A stretch of 64,000 bases of DNA from Nymphaea colorata (GCF_008831285.2 NC_045141.1:6031224-6095223); one strand, 5' to 3'. Shown: positions 22,260 to 34,189, counted from the stretch's first letter. Translations and numbers: made by a program. The notes: generated from the letters alone by a model not told the origin.

Positions 22260-23130
22260 AGATGATTGTGGACTTGAAATAGTAGCATTGTTAGTCGCTA
22301 GATCAACGGTCAATTGATTCATGCATTGGCATAGAGGTGGAACCCACGTACATCACATTCGGGTTTCCCTTTGGAGAGATGACACCTCTCCTAGACGAGT
22401 TCACCTACATCTTGGGTCTACTAGAGCCATTGGGACATCATAGAGATCTTGCCGATCATCAATTCATCGCTATCTTCAAGGTTGTCAACTAAAGGACCTA
22501 TTGTGCAGACTCACGAGCATCAGGAGTTGGGACCTCAAGAAGGAGGGGATCATAGTTTCCTCAGCATCATAGATTTTCATGCACACTTCAGAGGTACATC
22601 AGAGGAGATGAGTGCCACATGAACCAAGTAGTAGCACAGGACCAGGGACACTACTGGACTTTTGGTCTTCCCCAACAGACAAGGTATAATGGTTCTATGC
22701 ATTCTATAACTATTAAGGATGTGGGGAAACAGTAACATTCAACACCTATAATGGTTCTATGCATTCTATAACTATTAAGGATGTGGGGAAACAGTAACAC
22801 TCAACACCTCTCACTTGCTTTGGCTGGTCTTGTATTTCTGTACAAGGATCTCACTCTATTCATCATGGGAGATTCTAACATGATCGAGGACTTCCTTTGG
22901 TTTCTACTGGGGTTTTACAAGCATGTCATTCAGGAGGGTTGAGCTTTTTGGCCCACTGGAGACAACTTCTTGTCATAACATGCATATAGGCATATGTGAG
23001 GAGGAAGAGGAGTGCATTGTCTAGCACTTTTTATATAGGAAGGATCATCTAGCCTACTACACCTCCCACCAGAGGACCAACTTGTTTTGTTCTTGGCCTA
23101 TTCTTTGTTGTCTCACATCATCTAGAGTGA
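22260..23130 (+). pseudogene. Ogre-1 ORF1-like remnant
   Basis: Readable in broken frames. It includes FGFPFGEMTPLLDEFTYILG and LEPLGHHRDLADHQFIAIFK (around 22350-22490), related to the remnant at 3056-3640. The last part (about 22990-23130) matches, base by base in reverse, the minus-strand Ogre-2 region 61640-61760. It lies directly ahead of gag, the place where Ogre/Tat elements carry an extra ORF of unknown role. A 62-bp tandem duplication and many stops make it non-functional. Confidence 0.5.
22685..22808 (+). repeat. 62-bp tandem duplication
   Basis: Units 22685-22746 and 22747-22808 begin tataatggttctatgcattc and differ at about one base. Confidence 0.95.
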
Positions 23131-23733
23131 TGTATACCATAGTTTTCCAAGAGGCAGATGAATTTCTATATGATCAAAGGAGACTTCAGCATAGGCATAG
23201 ATTTTGATTCGAACAGTAAAGCATGGCAGGGCATCTATAGTTTCACTACTGAAGTATACCATAGTTTGTGAAGGGCCGGATGATGAATCTAGAAAGTTCC
23301 ATAACAAAAACAAGGCATTATTCATCTACTTTCCTCAAAGCTTGGAGGGTGAGGCAGCATAGTGGTGCTTGAAAGCCATCGACCCTACCTAGATGCAGAA
23401 CTTTGACGAGATATTGAACACCTTCATTGAGAAATATGAACCCAACCTTCCTGTAGTGCCAACTATTGATACTGTCTTCGATCTTCGCTAAGAGTTCAGA
23501 GAGATTGCCAGAGAACATATTCAGAGATGGCAGACATCAAGCTTAAAACTTCACACCCCAATGCTAGAAGAGCATGCTTTAATCATGATCCTTGGGGGAT
23601 TTTAAGAGCACCTCTGCCACCATCTCATACGGCATGAGTGCAAGAATTTTTATGATTTTACTAAAAAGGCCAACATATTGAAACAATCTCAGAAATGGTT
23701 ATCTATAAATGGACGTGGGAGAGAGTAGCAGCA
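23131..23733 (+). pseudogene. Ogre-1 gag, first part
   Basis: Gag signatures are readable with frame changes: a segment ending in LRVRQH-like text that, in the matching frame, gives EGEAAWW-like then AIDPTWMQNFDEILNTFIEK, followed by EIAREHIQRW and HTPMLEEHALIMILGG. These fit the capsid part of Ty3/gypsy gag (F-x-Y followed by an RWR-like helix). The same DNA occurs in reverse at 60551-61000 and 57952-58237 (Ogre-2). The frame is cut at 23733 by a solo LTR and resumes at 39799. Confidence 0.65.
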
Positions 23734-23834
23734 TGTTCACACCCTTCCCATTCTCCATCTTTATTATAGAAGAGGGGAGTTGCGGAAGGCAGCAAAATTT
23801 CAAATTGGGTTTTGAAAAAATTTCAAGAAAAAGA

Positions 23835-23905
23835 GATCCATCCTTCGGTATGAGGTCTAACTGTTTCTACCACCTTTGACAAGGGCAATCAAACCAAGGA
23901 CTAAG
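23835..23905 (-). repeat. recurrent LTR block, copy 5
   Basis: On the minus strand it reads ttggtttgattgcccttg, caaaggtggtagaaacag, ttagacctcatacc. It is 100-170 bp from the solo-LTR 3' end, as copy 1 is from its own LTR end. Confidence 0.65.
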
Positions 23906-25704
23906 CACTTTTCAATCATGTACAAGTAATTTAATTGATGCAAATCCTATATGCTTGTGCATAAAGGGTTTGGATTTAAAATTGCAAATTCATTTCATCT
24001 TGATTTTAGACAAGTAATTTGAGCTTGTTTTCAGCAAATTGGAGTGAATTTTGAACAAGTTGTTTGGAAAATTAACTTGTTTTGAAAAGTTATTTGAAAA
24101 TTAAACTTGTTTTGGAGAATTTAGATAAATTCTTTTGGATAAAATTGAAAATTTTTTAAATTGGTTTGGATTGAAGACCATTATTTTGGTTAAAAATGTT
24201 TGCCATTTGAATTGAAGTTCGAAATCAACAATGATGTTCAAAATGGTTTGAAATGAACTCGATTGCAGTTTTGAGCCACTATTTTGAAGATTTAATTGTC
24301 AATATGACAATTTGGATAGAAAATTGGGAATTTGGTTTGGAGAATTAGAGAAATTAGAGATTGAGATTTAGTTCAATGCTGTGAATTCACAATCATCTCA
24401 TGATTTTGGATTGAAATTTTGGTAAACTGAGACCACCCTATGATCAAAGTTTGGGAAAAATCACTAAGTTCAGTTACTAAATGGGTTGACTTTGGATGAA
24501 AAATAGGTAAGTTGTATTAACAAATGATTGACTTAGAAGTCAGTTTTTGCCAAACTGTGTGATTAGGTCTAAGAGACGCGAATTTGATTTCGAATGAGTT
24601 GTCTTTTTAGACAAAATTTGGAGTTGCTCAAGTAAAACTTTACCTTTTTGATGAAACAAAGATTCCAAAATGTTAGAAAACATGTTGTTCTCAAACATAT
24701 TTTGTTCAAATTTAGATATGATGCTTTTGTTTTCTTTTAAAACTAAGTAAGATTTTCACATTCTTATTGCAATATGATTTGGTCACTTTTGGCAACTCGA
24801 AATAGGTTCACTTAGTTTCTAGAGAAAGTGCTTGCATGTGCAATTGATTTGATGTGTGAAAATGTATGAAAGGAAAAAGAAAACTATATGAGACATGCAT
24901 TCTTCTCTCCCAACATTCATTTGACATGAACATTCACTTCATAATTCACACATAAATAAAGATTGATTTTTAATTGAAATGTATGACATCCTCTAAATAT
25001 TCTTAATATATCATTAAGCATAACAGTTAGAGATGCAGTCCACAAGCTTGGGACTTGACATAAAATCTTCAAAATGATAAAGAATATGTAAATGATGTCA
25101 AAATCAATCTTTAAAATGAATGAGAGACGAAGATATCATCCATTTTGGTTTCAAAATAACCATAAAATTAGACGTTATTCTGATTGAAATAGCTGAAAAT
25201 TGAGAAATGTTGATTCTAAAAGAGTTGGGTTCTTAGAAAGGATGACAAATTAGTAAAAATTCACTTAACTATTCCTAAGTTAAGTGTTTAAATCAACAAG
25301 AGGAATGCACCTCTAGAAAATATGTTCACCTTCATGCCAAATATGCACAATGGGTTTCAATTATGAGGTTTATAAAACTTTCTTTTCTCAAAGCTATTCA
25401 AATTTTAGATTTTATGCCAAGGGAATCGTCAACTTCTTTGGACGATTTTAGCATAGTTAGTGTCCTTTTTGGGAGAAATGGAAATCGAGCTTTAAAATTA
25501 GATTTTGCAACATTATGTGACAAGGATTAATTGCCATGCAAATCTGGAAATTTATAAATCAAATCAACAGCCCCTAGAAAGTATTCTAGGATGCCGACTT
25601 GAAAGAAACTAGAACTTTCTCTAGTTCTATGGAAGACAGCCAATTCATGGCTGAAAATCAACATTTCAAGTGCTTCAATTTCAAAGTTGTAAGCTTGAAT
25701 TTAT

Positions 25705-26222
25705 GAAATCATGGTCTGATTTCAGCAATATACATACATTTCTACCCATGTACTGCTGGAATAGACTATTTTTAAGATGAAAAACTGAGTGATCTTGTAA
25801 TCTTATATTAAAAAGATCAAAATAGAAGATTGTGTTCTTTAAAACTAGTTTGAAAACTTGTTCCAACCTGATTTTAGAGAGGAGAATTGAGTTTTTATGA
25901 GAGGTAATACATGTGTATATATAAATATAAATATAATATGTATCATGCCTCTTAAAATGGAAAGATTGAAAAGAGCCCTTTTAGCATACAAACCATGATA
26001 GTTTCTAACTAGGTTTAATAAAATCATGGTCTGAATTCAGCAACATATTTGTGCATGTATTGCTGAAATAGACGAATTTAAGATGAAAAATAGAATGATC
26101 TTGTAGTTTTGAACTACAAAGACCAAGATAAAGATTCTCATTCTTTGAAACCAGCTTGGGAACGTATGCCAACCTGATTTTAGAAAGAATTATGAGTTTT
26201 TCACGAGAGGTGACACGTGTAT

Positions 26223-26255
<33 letters not shown>

Positions 26256-26300
26256 ATGCATAATGTCTCTTGAAATTGAAAATTTTAAAAGAGGAGCCTA
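25705..26300 (+). repeat. ~320-bp degenerate direct repeat inside the solo LTR
   Basis: Two units share aaatcatggtctga-ttcagc, aagatgaaaaa, gatcttgta, ccaacctgattttaga, gagaggt-a-a-gtgtatata and a TA tract; starts are near 25705 and 26022. The TA tract of the second unit (26218-26255) is expanded. Confidence 0.75.
26218..26255 (+). repeat. TA-rich microsatellite
   Basis: (TA)n interrupted by single A insertions. Confidence 0.85.
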
Positions 26301-26305
26301 TTATC
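26301..26305 (+). other. target-site duplication, left (TTATC)
   Basis: Identical to 37146-37150; together they flank the Tekay-like element exactly. Confidence 0.95.
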
Positions 26306-29261
26306 TGTCACACCCCGACCTTTTGATGATCAAACATTTTTTTTTCTAAACATCAAACACCGAGGTGCGACTACACAACAGTTCAAAAGAGATGAGCCAA
26401 GCAATTCAAAACAATGGGGCAACTTTCATTTATATAACAACTATGTTTCATACAAAATCACATTTATGTGTATGACAAAAATGCCCCCAAACTGTATGAT
26501 TGATGTCTAACAAAAACATGACATCAATACAAATAAACCAAGACGCGCCGGCACTACATAAGAAAACAAAACCCAAAACCTCCTCAATAGGACGTGAGTG
26601 AAGTCATCCGATCTACCTGCTGCCCCGGGTCTGCCAAAACCTGAAAAAGAAACAATTGAAGGCTTAGCCTTTGAAGTATGGCAACAAGCCAGGAAAATAC
26701 CAAACCCTTAGCATTCATATGATTCACATGCACTTCAATCACATACATTCAATCATATACATTACATTTTCATTAACTTTAGTAAATTAACAGTTCATGT
26801 GGGTGCAACAGAGGCACGTGCACACCATGGGCGGCCTACAGCTGAAAGACAACCCCCGTGGTGGCCCATAACAATATGGATAAATTTCATCCACTACAGC
26901 GGTAGAGCACTCATCCATGGATGTGTGGATTCTAAGAAGAGATACTCAGCCTTCCCTAGGACACCCAGGTTGGGAAGGCGGGAGCCCAACGCTCCAAGCA
27001 CAACACACAACAGTACCCTGGGGTCTTGCACCGCCTTCTCTCCGAATAGGCGTGACCAGTGGCAAAAGCGGGACGTCTCTCAAACACATAGCCACATCCC
27101 ACTGGCCTCTCATCTCTTATCATTCATTGTTATCATTAGATTAACACATTCACAAACTGGCTGGCTAGCTCATGAGGTTGGTGCACTTCACGAGTACACC
27201 CACACCTCCAATTGCCTCTTCCCGAGGTCTACACATAACAATAACAGTCATAGCTAGCCGTCATACAATACGGGTACAACTACCCTCCAATTCAATCATT
27301 TGCATCATTGCCCGCAGCAATGTATGTGCAACAGAACAAAACATTCACATCATTCATCATATCAATCACATCTTCAAAAAAACTTAGCCAAACCATAGAG
27401 AGTAGTCTCGATCTGTGATTGGCTCGTAGCTGTCCTATGCAGTTATCATTCTATGATGCTTTCTAATGCACAATTGGGGTCGAGGAGACACTCGACTCGA
27501 TACCCCACCTCATCTGTCCTAAACAGTTAACAATTCTAGCATGCACATGCAAAGGTGTAACATTTTCAAAACAATCACTAATAGCCTTTTAAAACCCTTC
27601 ATATCATATATCAATTCAAGTACATGCATACACACATTCAATCTCAAAACAATCAATCAATTCACATCACAAATCCTAGAATCCCATGGCCCTAGGAACA
27701 CACATTCACACATTTGCCCAGGCAGGGATTTGCCTGGAATGTCGCCCTACCTGCGGCGCGCTCACAAACTCTTCAAAATGCCTCGAGCTTCAAATCTGAC
27801 AGCTCAAGGTCGACGGGCCGTGCCCGGTGAACCTGCAAACATAAACAAAAGATCAGATTTCTACTAGTTAGCTACTCAATCCAAACAAATACAAAACAGA
27901 ATCATTGAGGCACATGTCACCGCCTCAAGAAGGTGTCGACGGGTAGTGTCGACCTACAAGTCCTCCAATAGGCCACTACACAACCTCTTACCGTTGCCAC
28001 CCAACGTGAAAACCCAATGCTTCGATCAATCCATCCTTAACACATTTCTCATTAACTTTCCTTTAGTTGAGGCATCTTCCCAACATGCACACCCCCTTCC
28101 TACCAACAAATACCACCCACGTCGACCAAAGTGCTCCAAGCGTTCCCAAAGACAGTCCTACGCTTCTCCACAACATCACTAACTCTACCATGTTTTCCAA
28201 TAGCTTCAAAAATCAATAACTCATGCTAAAGAGATAGATATACGCATGGATTCTTGTTCTTCTCACCAATAGTCATAAACTTCCCCTAAAATAACAACAT
28301 CGCTAAAAAGCTATCCAAAACATCAAATCATAAGTCTAACATGCTTAAACAATAATTATACATGCTCTAATAAATATTACTCAACAATCTAAGCCCGATT
28401 AGGTCTTGCTTACCCCAATTCAAGAGCTCAAACTGCTGCGATGCTTCCGGCAGCCACCTCATGAGTCCAAGTGGTCTCCAAGCGGCTAAAATCCTTCAAT
28501 GCCGCCACCACCAAGGCCTACAAGTCGCTGTTATGAGAGGGAAGACCAGTCGCCCAAGCTGAAATCCGATCACATAATCATAAATAGGGTGAGATTTAGT
28601 GAAAATGAGGTCAAAAGAAGGGTCTGCCATGTGAGCAGGACCTCCTGTAGCTGCAAGGGAGGAGGCTCAAGTCAAATGGGAGAAAGAGGGCACGAGAGGA
28701 TGGGAGTGAGGCTGCACACGTGAGGGAGACAGTGAGAGAGGAGAAACCCAGTGTTCGGGTGAGGGAGAGAGAGACCGCATGAGCAGGAGAGGGGAAGCAT
28801 GGCAATAGAGAGAGAGACGTGGGCAGAGAGGGTTCAAATAGAGAGGAGAGACAGACAGGGAGGGTGAGAAGGCGTGAGAGAGGCGGAAGAGGGAGATAGC
28901 ACGAGAGAGTGAAGGCTGGGCAAGGGGGAGGCCGTGCGAGAGGGAAAAGGGTGTGGGCAGAGGGTCGAGAATGCAGCGAAGGAGGGAGAAGAAGAAAGAA
29001 GAGGAAAGAAGAAGGATGGAAGCAAAGAGGATTCGAGAGGGCTTACCCGAGCGTCGCCCTCCACCTCTGTCGTCGCTGCCTGCTTCCTTGTCGCAAGAAC
29101 GGTGAGAGATGAGAGAACGAAGAAGAGGGAGGTTCTACGGTAAGGGAGACGAGACGGAGAGGAAGAGAGAGCCAGCATCGGGCTCCCCTTCACGCCTGGA
29201 CTTCGGGTCCGGGTCCGGACTAGCTCCAATCCAAACCTGAGATAAAAGAACGAGCGTTACA
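26306..29261 (-). repeat. Tekay 3' LTR (left copy)
   Basis: 2956 bp, TG...CA on both strands. It differs from the right LTR mainly by substitutions and an ~18-bp longer GA-rich tract near 28990-29015. The tract at 28680-29160 is strongly purine-rich on the plus strand (CT-rich in element sense). Apparent ORFs here, such as 26799-27257 and 28834-29229, are LTR low-complexity shadows. Confidence 0.93.
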
Positions 29262-29275
29262 TCCTATCCTCCTTA
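29262..29275 (-). promoter_or_regulatory. polypurine tract of the Tekay element
   Basis: Reads AAGGAGGATAGGA on the minus strand directly against the 3' LTR start, the position for priming plus-strand DNA synthesis. Confidence 0.85.
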
Positions 29276-29309
29276 AATAAAATTTCATCCTCGAAATTTA
29301 TATCGTACC

Positions 29310-29978
29310 TCAATGCAAGAACAAGTGTGGATATTTTTTTCGCATCTCCTCCTCAAGTTCCCACGTACTCTCCTTCAACCCATGGTACTGCCATTCCACT
29401 TTCACTAATGGAGTTCTCTTCGTGCGAAGCACTTGCTCTTGCTGATCCACAATTCTAATAGGCTTTTCTTCCATTGTCAAATCATCTTACACTTGAACAC
29501 CTTGAAAGTCAATCACATGTGTAGGATTTGGTACGTACTTTCGAAGCATGGAAACATGGAAAACGTCGTGAACATGGCTCAAGTCAGGTGGTAATGCCAA
29601 TCTGTATGCCACCTCTTCAATCTTCTCTAAGATCTCAAAAGGTCCTACGAACATCGGGCTCAACTTTCCCTTTACACCAAAACGAAAAACACATTTAGTA
29701 GGGGAAATCCTTAGGAATACATGATCACCAACCTCAAAAGCCAACTCTCTACGCCGAATGTCAGCATAGCTTTTCTGTCTACTCTGAGCAGTCAACAACT
29801 TTTTCCGTATTAATTGCACTTGGTCGGTGTAGTGTTGCAATACTAAAGGGTTTTCAATCTTGCCATCACCGAATTCAGTCCAACAGGCTGGCGATCTGCA
29901 CGGCCTTCCGTACAAGACCTCAAAAGGTGTCATCCCAATACTAGAGTGGTAACTATTATTATATGCAAATTCTGCCAA
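29310..29978 (-). pseudogene. Tekay integrase C-terminal region and chromodomain
   Basis: Starts inside the post-catalytic part of integrase (AEFAYNNSYHSSIGMTPFEV, LYGRPCRSPACW). It continues through the GPFEILEKIEEVAYRLALP fold and VHDVFHVSMLRKYVPNPTHV. An in-frame TAA sits at 29487-29489, after FQGVQV. Past it the same frame reads DDLTMEEKPIRIVD, LRTKRTPLVKVEWQYHG and STWELEEEMRKKYPHLF to a TGA at 29310-29312. The latter is a chromodomain with its aromatic W-Y and TWE residues, the module that directs chromovirus integration to marked chromatin. Apart from the TAA it is undamaged. Confidence 0.88.
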
Positions 29979-30270
29979 TTTCGCGCTTCATCCCGAGCCC
30001 CCAGAAATTTCTCTTCATATCCTGAAACATCTTTGTACTACTAGGGTGTATAAAAAACTTAGATTTGTGAGCTTCATCAAGCAACTGATGCTTCACCTTT
30101 TCATCCTTAGGAACCCACAATCTTTGTCGAAACCGCAACGAACCATCTTCATCTTGATGCCAAAGAGAATCTGTCTTCTTACTTTCTTCAATGTTCTTAG
30201 CAAATTCTGGATCTTCCTTTTGCTTCCTTACAAGCTCTTCCATCAAAGGATGTCGTATCAAAGCCATCAT
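29959..30270 (-). pseudogene. Tekay integrase N-terminal zinc-binding region
   Basis: Encodes ALIRHPLMEELVRKQKEDPE and then LLDEAHKSKFFIHPSSTKMF and MKRNFWGLGMKREI, the His side of the H2C2 zinc finger. The Cys pair and the whole catalytic core are missing: the frame runs at once into a GCAGAATTTG joint and the sequence that normally follows the catalytic Glu. The deletion removes well over 100 codons and shifts the frame. Confidence 0.85.
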
Positions 30271-31286
30271 CGTTGCCTTGTTCTCGCCACAGAGGTGAGA
30301 CTACTAAGCTATCACATCTTGCAACGATGTCCAAGAACGAGTCAACACACTGCACATTGTTGCCTTAGCATGTCTGCTCAATGCATCTGCCACCACATTC
30401 GCCTTACCTGAATGATATGATATGGTGAAATCATAATCCTTCAAGTACTCAATCCATCTTCTTTGCCTCAAGTTGAGATCATTTTGGGAGAATATATACT
30501 TCAAGGACTTGTGATCTGTAAACACCTCAAATATTGCACCATAGAGATAATGTCTCCAGATCTTCAGTGCAAACGCAACTGCTCCCAACTCCAAATCATA
30601 AGTGGGATAGTGTTGCTCATGTACCTTCAACTGTCTTGATGCATAAGCCACAACACGGCCATGTTGCATCAACACACAACCATAGCTAATTCTTGATGCA
30701 TTGGTGTACACTACAAAACTAGAATGACCTGATTGCTTTCTTCTATGTTCTTAGCAAATTCTGGATCTTCCTTTTGCTTCCTTACAAGCTCTTCCATCAA
30801 AGGATGTCGTATCAAGGCCGTCATCATTGCCTTGTTCTCGCCACAGAGGTGAGGCTGCTAAGCTATCACATCTTGCAACAATGTCCAAGAACGAGTCAAC
30901 ACACTGCACATCGTTGCCTTAGCATGTCTGCTCAATGCATCTGCCACCACATTCGCTTTGCCTGGATGATATGATATGGTGAAATCATAATCCTTCAAGT
31001 ACTCAATCTTTCTTCTTTGCCTCAAGTTGAAATCCTTTTGGGAGAATATATACTTCAAGGACTTGTGATCTGTAAGCACCTCAAATATTGCACCATAGAG
31101 ATAATGTCTCCAGATCTTCAGTGCAAACGCAAATGCTCCCAACTCCAAAGCATGAGTGGGATAGTGTTGCTCATGTACCTTCAACAGTCTTGATGCATAA
31201 GCCACAACACGGCCATGTTGCAACAACACACAACTATAGCTAATTCCTGATGCATTGGTGTACACTACAAAACTAGAATGACCTGA
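30178..31286 (-). repeat. 554-bp tandem duplication covering RNase H
   Basis: Two units with a constant 554-base offset (for example atgttcttagc at 30191 and 30745; ctacaaaact at 30711 and 31265). The junction lies around 30732-30740. Each unit contains the RNase H domain plus the linker into the integrase zinc finger. Confidence 0.93.
30304..30711 (-). pseudogene. Tekay RNase H, distal duplicate
   Basis: A second RNase H copy in a different frame (554 is not a multiple of 3). It reads [77 protein letters not shown]. It keeps consensus residues (for example W in QRRW, D in YDLEL) that the proximal copy has lost. The first catalytic Asp is Asn (TNAS for TDAS), as in the other copy. It ends at the same TAG after LQDVIA. 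Confidence 0.9.
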
Positions 31287-32570
31287 GGGAAGCGTCAAAA
31301 TAGGGGCAGTAGTAAGCTTGTCCTTCAGAGTTTGAAAACTCTTTTCGCACCCTTCATTCCAAACAAACTTCACTTCTTTTCTCAATAGCTTAGTCATGGG
31401 CATAGCTATTTTCGAAAAGTCTTGTATGAACCTACGATAGTGTCCTGTCAATCCCAAAAAGCTTCTAACCTCTGTTACACAGCACGGCGTCCTCCAATCC
31501 TGTACCGCCGACACCTTAGTCGGGTCAACGAAAACTCCATCCTTCGAGATCACATGACCAAGGAAGTTTACCTTCTCTAGCCAAAATTCACATTTTGAGT
31601 ATTTGGCATATAACTTATGCTTGCGCAAAAGACCCAACATACTTCTCAAGTGATCTCTATGCTCTGCCTCACTCTCTGAGTACACCAAAATATCATCAAC
31701 AAAAACAATAACAAATCGATCCAAGTAGTCTTAGAACACCCGATTCATGAGGTCCATAAATGTTGCGGGAGCATTGGTCAACCCAAAAGGCATGACCCTG
31801 AACTCATAATATCCATATCTAGTTCGAAAAGCAGTTTTAGAAACATCTTCCTCTCGTATCAAGAGTTGATGATAACATGTCCTCATATCGATCTTGGAGA
31901 AAACCTTTGCATTCTTAAGTTGATCAAACAAGTCTTCAATTCTTGGAAGCGGATACTTATTCTTGATGGTGACCCGATTCAACATATGGTAATCTATGCA
32001 CAAGCGCATCGTCTCATCCTTCTTCTTAACAAACAACACTGGTGCTCCCCACGGTGACACACTAGGTCGGATGAAGCCCTTGTCTAAGAGCTCATGCAGT
32101 TGCTTCTTCAATTCTTCCAACTCTACCGGTGCCATACGATAGGGTGCTCTAGAAATGGGAGCTGTCCCTGGTAACAACTCTATCTTGAACTCCACTTCTC
32201 GCGCTGGAGGCAAACATGACAATTCCTCAGGAAACACATCAGGGTACTCGTTCACAACGACAACATCCTGCAACCTCACCGGTTCAGCCTCATTGATCAA
32301 CACATTGACCAAGAAGGCAACACTTCCATTACCTATCAAACGCTTAGCCTTCAATGCAGACACCATTATCTTATCAGTTCGACTGGCCTTACGAGCATGG
32401 AATTCCACCGGTTGCAGCTCACTAGTCAACAACTGTATCTGCTTCTTTCTGCAATCTATATTGGCATAATGCGCATATAACCAATCCATGCCCAAAATTA
32501 CATCGAATTCACTGAGACTTATGATCACCAACTGTGCAGGTAGGTGATATTGGTGGATCTCCACGTCCAC
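30858..32570 (-). pseudogene. Tekay reverse transcriptase and proximal RNase H
   Basis: RT begins in the first segment: [40 protein letters not shown], the [20 protein letters not shown] motif, [20 protein letters not shown], and [11 protein letters not shown] with the first catalytic Asp. An in-frame TAA at 31731-31733 interrupts RVF|DYLDRF. The frame resumes with [11 protein letters not shown] (the catalytic DD pair), [10 protein letters not shown]-like thumb sequence and [17 protein letters not shown]. RNase H follows with YTNAS (catalytic D changed to N), LELGAF and [15 protein letters not shown] after LQDVIA ends it. A frameshift separates it from protease upstream. Confidence 0.92.
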
Positions 32571-33960
32571 ATCAGGTCACAACACGACTCTTGAGCATGC
32601 ATAGGGCTAACAACTTTTAAAACATACGGCATCTTTCTAGCCGACACTTCTAGTGAAGTAGCAAATCGACTAGAAATAAACGAATGGGTCGCCCCTGCAT
32701 CAAACAACACTGTAGCAATGTGAGAACCAATAAGTAAAGTACCTTCAACAAGGTCGTGTGCCTGAAGCTCCTCCACCGTAGTCGCATAGACACGTCCAGT
32801 CGTCTGCCGCGCACTGGAAGGAACGGCCTCAGGCTTCTTCAACTCTCTTTCTTTCCTTAAGGGGCAGTCTTTGATGAAGTGTCTCATTCCCCCACAGTGT
32901 AAACAAGCCCCGGTCACCCGATAGGACGGCTTCCTGGGGTGCACACGAGAACAAGTGGGGCACCTAGGTGAAGTCGGAGTGGCCACTTACCCCTGTGTGG
33001 CCTCACTACGGGCTGGCTGGTTCCGTCTGAATGTTCGATCATCACGCATCTCATAAGGCTTTGCCCTGCCTGCAAAGTGGTGGTGCTTGACTGCCATACG
33101 CCCACCATGAGAGTGTTGAGTAGTTTTCTTCTGATGGTCCTTCTGAGTCCTAGCCCAATCTTCTTCCATGAGTCTTGCCATAGTGACTGTCTCTTCCAGG
33201 TCGCGAGGTCTGCTAGACATAACTCTGCCTCGAAGTCCATCACGCAACCCATATATAAACTTGTCTGCTCTGGCCTCATCTGTAGTGTAGAGGTGAGGGC
33301 AATACACCTCCAAGTGTCGATACTTAGTAACATATTCCTCCAAGCTCAATTGATTTTGCTGCAAGTCAAGAAACTCTTGCATCTTCTTGTTTCTGGCATG
33401 TGCTGGGAAGTACGTGCTAAAGAACGAATCTCTGAACTGCTTCCAAGAGATCGTCTGATGGTCTGCAAACCGGATCTCTCGAGTCGATTGCCACCATCTC
33501 TTGGCATCACCTTTTAGCATATACGAGCCATAGTTTACTTTGTCACCTCCTGGCACCTTCAGAACCTCAAAGATACGTTCAATCTCTTCAATCCATTCTT
33601 CTGCTTTGTCTGGACAGCCATCCCCAGTAAAGACAGGTGGCTGCATCGACATAAAATGCTTGAATGACACCGTTGTTGCTTTCTCCTTAGGTGGTGCAGT
33701 GGTGTCTCCCATAGGAGATGATTGGCTTCTCTGGTTACCAACCATCGACTGCACTAGCGAGGTCAGTGTCTGCAACGTCGTCAGCAATATTGCTGATCCA
33801 CCAGTGGAGTCTGCCTCGGTGGGGTTTGGGCACCCACACTAGTTTGGGCATTCTGTTTCCCTGAGGTACTGTCATCATGTGGGGTATGTGCATCAGAATG
33901 AGCCGGACTTGGCTCCCTTTGTGCCTCTGTAGACGGCTCAACACGCTTCTTACCCTACAT
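32571..33960 (-). pseudogene. Tekay gag and aspartic protease
   Basis: The probable original start is an ATG at 33958-33960 immediately followed by TAG, then KKRVEPSTEAQREPSPAHSD. A frameshift follows, then 266 codons of capsid (FKHFMSMQPPVFTGDGCPDK, AEEWIEEIERIFEVL, KRWWQSTREI, WKQFRDSFFSTYFP). An in-frame TAA at 32987-32989 separates it from the nucleocapsid CCHC knuckle CLHCGGMRHFIKDC (32864-32905). Protease follows with the active-site triad region LFDAGATHSFISSRF (Asp codon 32699-32701). A frameshift near 32575 breaks the join to RT. Confidence 0.9.
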
Positions 33961-34189
33961 TGATATTCCATCTGGACAAACAAGAACCTTTATTCTCAAA
34001 TCACATCTAAGACCAAACTCACAAATCAAATCACAACGTGCATTAGCACGAAGTACAAAACATTGCTCACATTATGCACTTATACTTGTAAAATCAAAAC
34101 TACAATAACAATTTAATCAAATAAGTGTGTAACTGTGCAACGCAGCTTCACAGATAGGCTTTAACTCACATCCATAGTGGGGTTTGCTA

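Noticed and set aside
26880-26920. tRNA-like ggtagagca phrase in the Tekay LTR
   Set aside because: No acceptor stem, T-loop or anticodon arm can be formed around it.
26799-27257. 152-codon ORF repeated as 163 codons at 34668-35159
   Set aside because: It lies inside both Tekay LTRs, has no family features, and its conservation is explained by LTR duplication.
30046-30411. Plus-strand ORFs of 121 and 66 codons at 30046-30974
   Set aside because: Antisense of the duplicated RNase H region; their similarity to each other follows from the tandem.
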